Shown here: positions 50,082 through 61,619 of the stretch, piece after piece
Layout of the letters: the number at the start of each line of letters is the position of its first letter
Numbering within the stretch: the first letter of the stretch is position 1
NCBI GenBank assembly: GCA_025506515.1
Contig: CM046452.1
Location: 104,049,051-104,113,050, forward strand
Reading direction: 5' to 3'
DNA length: 64,000 bases
From: Flaveria trinervia
Taxonomy: Eukaryota > Streptophyta > Magnoliopsida > Asterales > Asteraceae
The notes under the pieces: model-generated
What the model saw: only the letters and a program-made list of their open reading frames with translations
Databases searched by the model: none
What the model was told of the DNA's origin: nothing
Made by a program: the position numbers and the translations under genes

Positions 50082-50656
50082 TTATATTATACATTTTGGT
50101 TGTGTGCCCATGTAAAAATTAATTACCATCTTACTCTTCTAAATATATAGATATATATAGATATGAAAAGAATATATATGGCATATGGGTTTGGTTGCTA
50201 TAAGGTAATAGAGTGATTAATAGTCTCTAGGTTGTAGTGTGTAAAATGTTGAAGCATACTTAGGTAATGCCGTGTGCAGTTACTTTTTAATAAATATTAT
50301 TGTGTTGTATGACAAATTTTATGTTTATGTTGAGAAGTTTAAAGTTAAATTGCATATATATCATATTGTTATTATTTTATTTCCCATGAGTTGATGATAT
50401 CGTTTGGGTTCAAATTCTTTCCTTGATATGTTATTTTCTTTCTTGCACGATTATTTTATCATAAGAGTGTAATAGTAGTATATAAGTTTTTTTAAAGAAT
50501 ACGACATGAAATATCCATGGCAGGCGATGTAACAAGTTTCTAGAGTATCGTAAGTTAAAAGTATGTTGCTTTCTACAACAATTTGTAGATTTTGTTGAAT
50601 AATTACATCACAACTACTATTTGTTAGGACTTACACCATTAATTTTTTAGTGATAA

Positions 50657-51031
50657 CTAGATCAGATATCCGTATGTTACATGGGTTGAAATAAAAAAAA
50701 TTATATAATAGATATCATATATATATATGTATTATTAATAATATTATTATTTAAGCTTGTCATGATAAAAAGTTAAAATATAGTTATAAACATAACATAT
50801 AATGTTAATAATAATTAAATCATTTTAAAAATGATGTAAAACTATAATATGAAAACTATTTAAAAGTAATGTCAAATATTATTAATAATAAAAAATACTA
50901 TGAAAATTTGTTAGAAAAGATAAAAATACAAAAAATATAAGACAAAGTCGATAGGAGATGATGACATGTGATAATGTTATGTGGCGCTTATGAACAAAAT
51001 TTATATTTTTTTATAAGTTATACATTATAGA
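50657..51031 (-). mobile_element. Helitron fragment H6 downstream of the TM8-like gene
   Basis: On the minus strand it ends CAACCCATGTAACATACGG...GATCTAG|TT, of the H1/H2/H5 type. A possible TC start lies at 51031 (preceded by G instead of A). 375 bp, AT-rich. Confidence 0.45.
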
Positions 51032-51282
51032 CCCACACTGTTTAATTCTCAACAAGTCTTGTTAAGGACACAAGTTTGATGACATGAAGTATGTGATGTT
51101 GCTTGTTTACTATATGACGATGAAAGAAGATGGATGATATTGAGACAAAATTGTCCTTTTCCCCTCTTAAGACCATGCTACTCTTCTAAACATTACCAAC
51201 CTTTATACTTATAGTTCTAATAACATAATTTTCTTTATGTTTTGAGCTTGCATACTAATTTTGGGTATAAACCTAATCCTAT

Positions 51283-51690
51283 TTGAAATATATATTCCAT
51301 TCCCAACTTGCAAGTAAGTTTGCGGATTCCTTCTTTAATACTATTTGCTTTTACAATGAAACCATGTGTGGGCATATGGTGGACAGAGTGGTGAAGGTAA
51401 TCAGCTTAAGGAGGCTGTCATGGCCAAAATCTCACGTGGAACACCGTCATTACGATTTCAATGGGAGCGGGCGGTGGTGGAGGTGCAGGACGACTCCGCC
51501 CTATTGTGGCAAGTTTGATGAGTTCTCAAAAAAGAAGAATGATTCCAAGCAGTATTGCCAGCGCCTGGGTTTATCTCAGTTGTGATGTGTATGGCCCTAG
51601 GAATGCACAAGAGTTAAGTCTCGCATGTGAGTTGCCTGATATATTTTATCGTTTAGAAGCTCGAAGCGAGCCTACCATAACCAAACCCTA
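51283..51690 (+). other. Unrecognised, less AT-rich patch
   Basis: Overlapping short frames in all three plus-strand phases (76-100 codons) and a higher GC content than the flanks suggest the remains of a coding sequence. No frame shows a motif I recognise and there is no exon structure. Could be a gene relic. Confidence 0.25.
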
Positions 51691-51971
51691 GTAAATTCAA
51701 GAATTAATGAAATCGAGCGTAAATTGAGAGCTTACTTAAACAAATGAATTTGAGTTCAAGCTTCATATACCATTCATGATTTGACTCGCAAGCCATTACT
51801 ATAATATACAATATGTTAATATAAAACAACAGAATAGATAATTTAAGGAAAGGATAAACTTACATCTTTAGGGCTACCTTCCAATAAAGTTGGTCACTTG
51901 CTAATAACATTCTAAACTGAACATTGTTTGAACTAAAAACACTATGGCATACAATTGCAAACATACGGTCA

Positions 51972-52849
51972 CTAATATTGCCAATCAAGAGGATGTGCTT
52001 GAGGATCAAAAGATGCATGATGATGTGGATCCATATCAGTCATATCAACCCAACCCACATCACAATCATTTTCCAAACCAACATAACCAATTCCTTGATC
52101 CAATGGACCTGCTGTTACAGAGACCGAACCAGAATCAGATGAAGGGTGTACCACATGACTCAGGTTTGAAGTAGATGCCTGTGGTGGTGCAACCGAAGAT
52201 GACAGAAGAGAGGGAGCATACTTCGAATGGTCCACCCAAGTTGGAGCCTCAATTAGCCCACTCCATAAAGGGTCAGAGAGAGCCATGGTTGGTTGCACTT
52301 GCACCTGTTGACCAGCAGACTGCAACATATTGGTTCCTAAAAAGTAATGACCCAAAACTAATTAACAAAATGGTGCACTCCCTTTTATTTATCATCCAAG
52401 TATCTATCAATACAAACATATTAAAACCAAACCATGGTTAGGGGGAAGAAGAATTGGTCGAGGCTTTCTTCTTCGTCTATTATGGCCATCAAGACGCTTT
52501 CTGCAGCTTCTTTTTCCCTCATCAAATTCCTCTAACAAATGAAACCTATGATAAATTACAAAATTCTTCTATAAGAGAGTAACTAAAATTCTAAAACCAA
52601 ATTTGAATCAAGAACATAGGAAATCAACAAGTGATACCGGCTACATTGCTGGCAAAATCGTAGCTTTTGGCCATTAATGGAAACCTGTGGACTCTTGGCA
52701 TGTATTTCACAAACCTTATGGCGTTGGTAGTACTTTCTGCAGTCACTAAGGTCTGCGGCACACCCATCCACCAGACACATAGCTGCTTGAATTGCATTAT
52801 TAACTTCAGCACATGCCCCTTTCGAAGATCTAGAAGGCAATAAAGGCAT
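51972..52849 (-). CDS. SBP-box transcription factor (SPL), miR156-target type
   Basis: Plant transcription factor binding GTAC cores; SPL genes drive phase change and flowering. Exons are 52638..52849, 52433..52545 and 51972..52336 (229 codons from this ATG). The SBP domain (about residues 24-100) is complete across exons 1-2: CLVDGCAADLSDCRKYYQRH, KVCEIHAKSP, LRFCQQCSRFHLLEEFDEG, with both zinc sites and the basic nuclear signal KRSCRKRLDGHNRRRRKP. The intron inside SRFH is at the family's usual place. Exon 3 encodes a poor-complexity tail ending DPQAHPLDWQY and contains a miR156-like site. LLEEFDEGKRSC recalls SPL13-type members; clade is inferred. The ATG gives an unusually short N-terminus. 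The frame is open upstream to a possible acceptor (TTAG near 52880), so an earlier coding exon may exist. Confidence 0.88.
52200..52219 (-). promoter_or_regulatory. miR156-type target site in SPL exon 3
   Basis: Reads ATGCTCCCTCTCTTCTGTCA on the coding strand, encoding APSLLS. Typical SPL sites are GTGCTCTCTCTCTTCTGTCA, so two bases differ, both outside the 3' half of the site that pairs with the miRNA seed. Cleavage or repression is likely but untested. Confidence 0.75.
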
Positions 52850-53413
52850 TTGGACTTGCTTATTGTATTCTTTGAACTAACAGTTAATCTTCTTGATCAC
52901 TCACTGAAATTCTACAAATCCAAGAGGGTAATTTCAAGACAGCAGTCTGTTAGTTTCTTTAAACCTAACTAGAACAACCCATCACGTAAACTAACACATA
53001 TCAAGTAAAAAACAGTTTGATTAAGGTAAAGTAAAATAGTTAAATTGATTGCATAGAACTTTAGAACATCAAGTTGCTATCTTGATTGTTATATAAACCA
53101 TAAAGCACTTACATAGAGATGACTGAAGACTGCTTTGATTTGAGCTTAATTACCTGCTAACGGATTCTCTAATGGGTAAAGACAGTTAAAGTCAATCTAA
53201 AAGGGAAGAGCAAAGAAGAAGAAGTTGAAGTTGAATTTGTTTCCTTCTCTGTGACATTTCATCGAACACCATCGGCTCATCTTTGACTATGCATAACTGC
53301 AACTTATCAAGAATATTGCTTTGAAAGAAGAACAATTTGGGGCTTATGCAAAAGTTCTAAAAGAGAAATGGTTGAGAGTGACAGTATTCCAACTTATCGG
53401 TTGTTGGGAAGTC

Positions 53414-53422
53414 CCTATATAT
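53414..53422 (-). promoter_or_regulatory. TATA box candidate of the SPL gene
   Basis: CCATATATAGGG on the minus strand. Transcription from here would give a long leader (over 500 nt to the ATG), consistent with a leader intron or a missed upstream exon. Confidence 0.45.
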
Positions 53423-53429
53423 GGTAATA

Positions 53430-54050
53430 ATGATAGAGTTTATTTATGGAGAAGGGTTCCACATTTGCATGCCAATTTATGGAAAGCTGCTTTAGATTAA
53501 TAAAGAGAGATGACAAGACAATATCAACAAAATGTTGATGTTATTTTATTAAAAACACGTTTCTTTTTACTGAAAAAACATATTTTTTGAAAAAAACAAA
53601 GTTTTATGAAGTATTAAGTTTTTTATACAAACAACTTTAAAATTTTAAAATTGTTTAAAAAAGTATCTTTGAAATAGTTTAGAGTGTTTTAAAAAACCAT
53701 TTTGTAAAAACAAAAGTTTTTAAAGACGAAAGTTTGAAAATTTTATTATCTTTTAATTACTTACGGTAATTAATTATACGTAATTTTAATAATATTTTAT
53801 TTTAAATGTATTTTTAAATTTCTAAATATAATAAATAATTATTATTTAATAATTTTTTTCTAAATATTAATAAATAACTATTGATTTAATATTTGTATTC
53901 AATCTGTAGGAAAGAAGCTTTCAAACCAGTGATTAACAAGAGTAGATAATAAGTCGTGGTTCGAAAAGAAAGTTAAAGATGACAAGTTAGGCATAAGTTT
54001 GTAGATCAAAGATTCATAAGTACTACTACTATACTATTTTTAATTCAAGA
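53430..54050. other. Divergent intergenic region between SPL and SAE1
   Basis: Strongly AT-rich, with A/T homopolymers and no coding blocks. It separates the two oppositely oriented promoters. Confidence 0.55.
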
Positions 54051-54058
54051 ACAAAAAA

Positions 54059-54110
54059 TTGGGCCTATAGTTACTGGACCCTAAGGAACATTCACGCTTT
54101 AGAGCCCAAA
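54059..54110 (+). promoter_or_regulatory. Two site II motifs upstream of SAE1
   Basis: TTGGGCCT (54059-54066) and the inverse of TTTGGGCT (54103-54110). TGGGCY elements are TCP-bound motifs typical of plant housekeeping promoters. They lie about 190-235 bp upstream of the ATG, and no TATA box is obvious. Confidence 0.5.
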
Positions 54111-54295
54111 GAGTTTCAAGATTTGAAACTTTTCAGTTTTCTGACTTCAGACTTTCATACTTGATAGTCGCATAATTTCCGCCATAGATACTTTCTACGA
54201 AGGTTGAAGCTTCTTCTATGCTTTGATTCAAGACTATAACCTTTTTCTCTTTCACAACTCTTAAAACTGCAGTGTTTGCTTGCTTCAATTCGGAG

Positions 54296-57221
54296 ATGAA
54301 CGGAGAGGAGTTGACCGAGCAGGAAACTGCTTTGTATGATCGCCAAATTAGGGTTTGGGGCGTTGATGCCCAAAGAAGGTACGCACTCAATTATTATCAT
54401 GTGTTTTTTTGCAAATTGTTTCTCTAGATTTACATCTATATGAATGGAATTTGTTGTTTGGTTTTAGGCTCAGCAAATCTCACGTTTTTGTTAGTGGACT
54501 CAAAGGCACCGCCGTAGAGGTTCGTTTTTCTTCAATTGCATACATTTTACGCTATTTTTTTTATAGTACGCACTAGTTTTGGAAGCATTTGGTTGAAATT
54601 TGTGGTGATTTGACTTTTGAAACAAGCTAACTATTTCTCAGTATCCGGAACAATAGGCAATTTGTCATGTTTTGTGGTGTCTGCTGAGAAGTGTAGATAC
54701 ACTACCCATTAAACTATTGTTTGATTAATCGTGTTCATCTTGAGGTATTATAGCAGTTGATCGGACCGTAGAATCATATATGGCTAATTATCCCTTTTTT
54801 GTTAACCAAGGGAGTAAAGTTAACAATAGGAAGTGGCTGTAAAGAACACGCATGTTTTGCTCACATGAGTGATGCTATAACCTTGTAAACTTGTTCCGAA
54901 AATCTTTTGAATGGACAATATAAAAAAATTCATATGCATATCAGAATCAGTTTTGGGCTAATTTACTGTGTCATCAATAAAATCTTGTTCAAATGGTGAT
55001 CTGTTTCATTAACTCAATCGTAGATTTTACTTCTTTTAACTCAATCGTAGATTTTATATAAAGATTTTACTTCTTTTAAAGTGGCTGATTTTGAGCTACC
55101 TGATAATTTCATCATATTTCAGGGTCCTTTAAGTATATATTATATGGTCTTAAACTGGTTTTGAATTATGGATGCAGTTCTGCAAGAACATTGTTCTGGC
55201 AGGGGTAGGAAGTTTGACGTTGAACGATGACAATTCTGTCACAGAAGAAGCATTGGCTGCCAACTTCTTGATTCCATTTGATGAAAACATGGGTGGTGGA
55301 GGTACTCTTGCAGAGCTCTGCTGTGACTCTCTGAAAGATTTTAATCCTATGGTCCATGTTTCCATAGAAAAAGGTATGCCGTAATTTCTTTATAGGACAT
55401 AATGACCATAAAAATTTATCAACCTTGAGCTATACCCTAATCATCTATGCAACCATCATTTTCTATTTCAGTAGAGTTATGAACTCTACTAAGACCTCAT
55501 CATAGTTATTTGTTCTATACAGGTGATCTGTCAAGCTTTGATGTAAATTTCTTTGAAAAGTTTGATGTGGTGGTCATCAGTTGCTGCTCACTTGCTGCTA
55601 AAGTATGTCTTTCATATTAGTTTTACAATAAATGCACCTTTACCAAAGTTGATATGTATACTCTGTTTGAATAGATGGAAATGGTTTTTTTTAGAACAAG
55701 CATTGCATCTATAAGAGCTCATTTCATAATATTTTATCTCATGCTGCAGAAATCAGTGAATGAGAAATGCCGCAAGCTGTCAAAGCGAGTGGCGTTTTAT
55801 GCTGTTGATTGCAGGGACTCTTGTGGTGAAATATTTGTTGATTTGCAGAACTATGTATATGCCAAGGTGATAGATTATACTTGTAACTTTACTACCTTAA
55901 TGCATTATGATTTTCTTTTGTAGATCTGAATAGGTTTCACGTTTCTAGTGAAGATCATAAACTGCCTTCTGTAGCAACTTTTACATGTTTATTCAGCAAA
56001 TTATCATATTTTTCTATTCTACAAATTATATGAAAGACGTGTTTTCAGACATAGAAAGATATGGTAATCAAATTGAGATACCCCCACTACCGTCAGATGT
56101 TTTTTTATTAACAATGTATCATTGGAGTAAACCTACGTTGTCAAGAATGGTAATCAAAACGCAAAGCTCTTGTATGTTTAACTTTATTTTTACTTTTGTT
56201 TGCAGAAAAAAACTGATGAGACGGTTGAATGCCAATTGCAGTTTCCATCATTTGAGGTATGACTTTATCAAACATGATCTTAAACATTTTCTTTATTTTG
56301 AACTTCTCACATGAGATAAACCAGGAGGAGACTGTAATTGATTGCTGTTGCGTGTATAATAGGGTTACACAAGGAAATTTATATATAGAAAATAATGTTA
56401 CACTTTTCAGATATGATAATCATATACGTAGTTACTAGTCTAGCAACACGTGATGCATATTCCACACAAATTTTCTTAGTGGTCAAATTAAGTACGTAGG
56501 ATAAAAGAATTCATATACGATATTTATGTTGTAGGAGGCAATCGCAATACCCTGGAGGTCTCTTCCTAAACGGGTCTCAAAGCTTTATTTTGCTATGAGA
56601 GGTACCATAATCTGTTCAAATTTTTATTCCATGTTTGTAACCATGATTATCTTACTCATTTGCTTAAAGTATATTAACTGATGACTTTTTACTGATCACT
56701 TTTGGCAGTGGTTGAAAGGTTTGAAGAGGTGGAAAGGCGTAAACCAGGAGAGACTTCCATTGCAGACCTGCCAAATGTCTTGAAGCTGAGAAATGAACTT
56801 TGCCTAGCACATGTATTACTAGTCACTTTATTTATTTGTTAAACCAATTAAACTCACTCTAATACATTTTATTTCATGGATTTATTGCAGTCCCTCAATG
56901 AATCACAGATTCCAGATTCCCTTCTAGAAAGATTGGTTGTGTCGACCAAAGAATTCCCTCCTGTCTCTGCTGTACTTGGGGGAATCCTCGGCCAGGTAAA
57001 CTAGTTATCTGATTATTGTTTTTTTTTAAATTGCAGATATTTTGATTATTTCTCACGTAGTAAAATAGTCATGGTTGAGCACAGTCCCAGTGTTACAATT
57101 TAATTTGAATTTACAGGAAGTAATTAAAGCAATATCAGGCAAAGGTGACCCCTTGAAAAATTTCTTCTTTTTCGATGCGGTGGATGGAAAAGGTCTCATA
57201 GAGGACATCTCCACCTCTTAA
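54296..57221 (+). CDS. SAE1: SUMO-activating enzyme subunit 1
   Basis: Small subunit of the heterodimeric SUMO E1, which with SAE2 adenylates SUMO in the nucleus. SAE1 gives the inactive-half adenylation fold; the catalytic Cys is on SAE2. Ten exons: 54296..54378, 54468..54519, 55178..55373, 55523..55602, 55750..55866, 56206..56256, 56535..56601, 56709..56812, 56891..56995 and 57117..57221: 960 nt, 319 aa, fully in frame, the usual plant length. Signatures: EQETALYDRQIRVWG near the N-terminus (the YDRQIRLWG block), VFVSGLKGTAVEFCKNIVLA, SLTLNDD, CRDSCGEIFVDLQNY, RVSKLYFAMR, EFPPVSAVLGGILGQEVIKA and a tail FFFFDAVDGKGLIEDIS. Start ATG fits the family (MDGEELTEQE-like). The window's cleanest gene: all splice sites are GT/AG and no base is missing. 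It converges on the RGP gene downstream. Confidence 0.95.
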
Positions 57222-57630
57222 AATTTGGGGAAAATCCAGGTCAGTTTAAGTTAACTTTAGAATCTAGCTAAACTTTGTAATGGAAATTGATTGATGTGAT
57301 ATATTGTTCTAACTTTATCTATTTGTATTTTTATGGTCATTGCTTGATGAAAAACCCAATCTGGATATTGTCATGTTTGTCAGGTTCATGATAGCTTTCA
57401 TGTAACATAAATAATGCATTTTAAGATTATTTAAGGAACTGGTAGTTCCAAAATTGCAATTTATTTATAACGGAATTACAAAGAAAAATCAGTTGCGGAA
57501 CCTTTTATATTCTCAAAAGATTTAGTAATGTCGTCAAGTAAAGAGTTTCCAAGGAAACATTATTCCAACAATAATAAACACTAAAAACCGATAAACTTCA
57601 CTCAAATAAACATGGCAAAACTGCGTAAGT

Positions 57631-59610
57631 TTACTTCTTTTTGGGTGCAGCAGCATCTGTTTTCTTGACTGGAGCCCCGTCGGTTGATGGTTGAGCTGAT
57701 TCCAAGCATCGATCCATGTAACCATCTCGCCGGCAAGCTTTTCAAAATACGGGTCAAGTGGCCCTAGTTTTTCCTTCACAAGCTTTGAGAGCTGCACATA
57801 GCATTTCTGCGGGGTTGTGCATTCTTTAGGTAGAACCACAGATTGGAAAAATGGAATAATCTCTTCCTGCCAGTAGATGCCCTTGTATTCTTTCTTCAAG
57901 TTGACAAATGGGTTGCTAGCTTTGCTATGCCAAATGTATGGCAGCCCTGTTTTCACTCCTAGTCCCAAATGGTCACATATCACCTTAGCGCACCACCCAG
58001 CCCACATGTCGTCGTATCGGCCAATGGGCTGGCCATCACCCATGAGCCCGAAGTACATTGCTGGTCCAATCAGTTCTCTGTGGAATCCAAGGTTCATCCC
58101 ACACATTGGGAACAAAGTACCTTTTGGGATGGTCAAAACCGCATCCACATACCTGATCATCATTATCATCACAATTATTGGTATGAGTCTACTCTTATGA
58201 GTTAACATGACAAGTGAAGATATTAACAGACCTGGAGTTACGTTCTAGGGGTTTGACTAGCTGAGTGGGCGCGTCATAGTCTGGGATGTTGAGCCAAAGG
58301 CCATGGGAGATGGCGGTGGTGACACCTTCCCTTAAGCTGAAGGGGTACCCTCGAACGAAATCCGCACCTTCCCTGTATGGGTCATACAATGTGTTGAAGA
58401 AGAAGGGTGTTGCTGGTGTTAGCAGGTTATGAATGTGCTGAGCCAATGCGTTAATCTCTTGTCCTGATGGATCCTTAGCCACCTTCATTCCCACAAATAT
58501 TCATATACATTTTAGAGTAAATAACACAAATGCATCTTCCTTAAGGTAAATTTCATTTTAATCAGCCTATTTTTAAGAAGTTAATCTTTATTGTTAAACT
58601 GTTAAACTAGAATCCCTTTTGTTATTTATAAGTTCTATCTTATTTTAAGTGTTATCTTATTTTACTATTATAATAAAAAAGTAATTTGAGTGTCATGTGT
58701 TATCATTATACTCATTCTCATTAAAATTTTCTTGCCTCTCTTCTATTAAATAATTACTTTAATTACTAATAATATTATTTTAATACTTTTTAATATTTAA
58801 TAAATTAAGAAATAAATCTATTTATTAAGGTTATTTTTAAATAAATTGATACTTTTAAAAAGTCAAATTAAAAAAAAACAAATTTGGGTGTTGTAATAAA
58901 AAATCTTAAAAAATACATTTTATATGGTTTGTTTTAGAACAAAATGTTTATATAAAAAAAGTTAGAAACAAAATCTTGAAAAGTTGATATCACTGTTTTA
59001 TTATTTGTAGTCACTTTTCATACGTAATTTAAGGTATATCGTATCTTAAAATATTATTTTATAATTAATAAATTTATTATATTAATATTTTATTTATTTA
59101 ACCCGTGTAATACACGGGTTTACTAAAACTAGTTTTACATAAATCATCTCTACAGAGTACATAAAAGCCACCAGTGTTATTTCGTATGGACACGTGTCAT
59201 CACAGGAACGAAGTGCGTCATAAAACACTGCACTCGTATGCATAGTCAAAAGCTATTCACGTTACCAAAAGAAATTCGAGACTTACGAAGCAATCGTCGT
59301 CAATGGTGAAGATATACTTCTTCTTAGAGACGAGAAAACCAAAGCATCGACACGCAGAATCCTTGAACGAAATGCAACTGGCCTTAGGACCCAAGATCCG
59401 ATTAATATCATTGCGATTATAAAGCTCGTAATCAAACCCCTCAGGTACTCTGATGGTTTTGGTGGGGTCTCCATCCTGAATGATGATCAAATGGTAAGGC
59501 TGGAGGAAGGATCTCCACTGCTCCAGGAAATCGAGGTTCCTGATGGTGGGGATGACGATGTCCAGTTCATCGGCCAACGGCGGTGTTACGGTGGTCGCCG
59601 GCACAGACAT
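57631..59610 (-). CDS. RGP: UDP-arabinopyranose mutase / reversibly glycosylated polypeptide (1-nt frameshift near C-terminus)
   Basis: Interconverts UDP-arabinopyranose and UDP-arabinofuranose for cell-wall synthesis, in the cytosol and at the Golgi surface. Exons are 59287..59610, 58232..58482 and 57631..58152. ATG 59610 gives the family N-terminus with DELDIVIPTIRNLDFL. Then IIIQDGDP, YNRNDINRILG, the DDD metal motif in FTIDDDCF (residues 104-106), FNTLYDPYREGADFVRGYP with FSLREG (the Arg there is the likely reversible glycosylation site), LWLNIPDYDAPTQLVKP, and GQPIGRYDDMWAGWC. Near the end a CC run (plus-strand GG 57689-57690) is one base short. As given the frame continues past the normal stop into extra codons; with the base it ends APKKK, about 365 aa as usual. 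Intron 1 contains Helitron H2. Convergent with SAE1. Confidence 0.93.
58655..59132 (+). mobile_element. Non-autonomous Helitron H2 in RGP intron 1
   Basis: Start A|TCTTATTTTACTATTATAA; end with the perfect hairpin AACCCGTGTAATACACGGGTT, then TACTAAAACTAG|T. Matches H1 (42041..42544) along most of its length. Lies within the 804-bp intron between RGP exons 1 and 2, antisense to the gene; both splice sites remain good. Confidence 0.8.
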
Positions 59611-59639
59611 GGCGGAGATTCCCAAGGGGATTAATGTTA

Positions 59640-60730
59640 TTGACGGAGATGTAGAGTGAGAGTTGTAGGGGTTTTGATGGAACTGAGGAGGAGGAGATAC
59701 GTGATATATGCATACATATAAGGTGGGAGGAGAAGGGAGGTCACGTGACGAGGGGTTGAAAATGTGATTTATTTTTTTTTTATTTTTTATTTTGAAATAT
59801 TTTACTGATAATAATTTAGAATTGGTTATTTTTTTAATATATTAAAATTGAAGAAAGTGTTTGCTTATTTTGGTGTCTATTTAAGGGTGCGTGATGTAGA
59901 ATGACCTGTATTAGAAAATTTTCATGAATGATTTTAGTTCATTGATTATATAGTAAATGGTATGTAATGATGTCGTTGTCGAGTTAGGTTGGGTTCGAGC
60001 TTGAAGATATAAGAGTTCAATTGGCTTGCGTTGTCTACTTTTACAAACTAAAATGTTAAGACAGATCTCGGTTTTTAGAAAGCTCTAGTCATTTTGTTTA
60101 TAAATTATGATTTATAAATATGTTCTTATTTGTGGGTTTGAATTTATATATATTGAAATTTGAATTTTCTTAGACAAATCAAATATACAAGCCAACAAGT
60201 CAGCGAGTTGATATTGGCTTGGGTTTTTACAAACTGAGCGGACTAGGCTTGGATCGTTTACCAAAGAGTCCGTTTCGTACGAGGTTCTTTTTTAGGCGAG
60301 ATAGGAGTTTTTTTTAACATTTGTAAGGGACACAATAAAAGAGTTGGAAGTTAATTAACTTTGCTTGGTTCTGTTAAAGTGCAAATTAATGATAACATGG
60401 GGCATGTGACATACAACTTCAATTTTGTTTTGCAACGTAAGTTAGGCATTCAACACTTTTAATTCCTACTCAATATAATTGCTTGAAAAGACAACGTAAA
60501 ATATGCTTTAATAAGCGTATTGATAGCATAATATTCATGAATCATGTGTTTTATGTAAACCTTTTGTTGTTGGGATCCAAATCATGTTTCTCAGTGTTTC
60601 TTTACTTTCACTACTGTTTTAAATCATGATATACATTTCAAGTTAAAGAAACCGTGGCCTTCTAATGGGGATCTCTATGTTCGCAATGCTTTGATAGATT
60701 GAATTTAGTGTAATGTAATAAACTGTTAAA
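59640..60730. other. RGP upstream region and intergenic, no other gene seen
   Basis: 59611-59760 should hold the RGP leader and promoter (TATATG/TATATCA candidates near 59703-59721). The remainder is AT-rich without coding blocks. Confidence 0.5.
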
Positions 60731-60734
60731 TTAT

Positions 60735-61033
60735 ACGGAATGAAATAAATGGAATGAAATTAAAAAACTAGTATAATTTTCAAGTAAAATTATGTTTGAG
60801 TGGGTAATTAATTTTAAAACCCAAAGGAATGTTTCATTTTAAATTCCTTTGGTCGTGAGATTTCAAATTCCCTCTCTAGGTGGAAATATTTTGAAATTCC
60901 ACAACTAAGGGAATTTAAGATGAAAATTCCTTTGGATTTATTTTTAATTCCTCACTCAAACATAATTTACTTGAAAATTTACTAGTTTCTCAATTACAGC
61001 ATTCAATTTCATTCCTTTCAACCAAACGCATCC
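60735..61033. mobile_element. Foldback MITE
   Basis: Arms of about 90-100 bp match inversely: GGAATGAAATTAAAAAACTAG...CAAGTAAAATTATGTTTGAGTG against the complement of 60950-61020. The right end reads GGATGCGTTTGGTTGAAAGG on the minus strand and is followed by TAA. The left terminus is eroded. No coding capacity. Confidence 0.65.
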
Positions 61034-61619
61034 TAAGATGACAACTTGGTGTGAATGTTGTTTTGGTCTCACCGACAGGACAATCCAAGTCTATATCATA
61101 CAATCACTTTCAACCGAATTACAATTAAACCAACATATATTAGGTTACTAATTTGGTTATTAGGGATTTAGATATTATGTCTTGAAATTTTTTAGATGAA
61201 TATTATACGAGATTTCTTTTGTGGGTCGCTTATTGTCACATTTTTTCCAGTAACAAAAGTTAGTAATTTTTGTTTCACAAATTTAAGCGAGACGAATTTG
61301 ATACCGCTCAAGATCACCTGATCATACGGTCAAAATTATTATCTCATCCACGGTTCAATGTCTCTTGTGAATTTATACAAGGTTGTAAGATCAGAAAATT
61401 AAAACTAAGATCTTAAAAAAAACCTAATAAAATACTATAAAAAAAGATTACGGATTAATCCTCGAACTATTATATATGATGGTGGTTTACTTTTCTTTCT
61501 TTCTTTCTGTTTCTTTTTTTTTTGAATTGCGGTTTGGTGGTTTACCACCTGTTTACTGTTTATTAATCCTTTTGGTGCTAATAAGATTAATCACGCATAG
61601 AACATTAAATTTATTTAAG

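Noticed and set aside
51924..52441. Plus-strand open frames over the SPL gene
   Set aside because: Antisense shadows of SPL exon 3, which has family sequence and splice sites.
57877..58205. Plus-strand frames across RGP exon 3
   Set aside because: Antisense shadows of a highly conserved coding exon.
59611..59625. Longer N-terminus for the RGP protein
   Set aside because: The upstream codon is TTG; ATG 59610 gives the usual family start.
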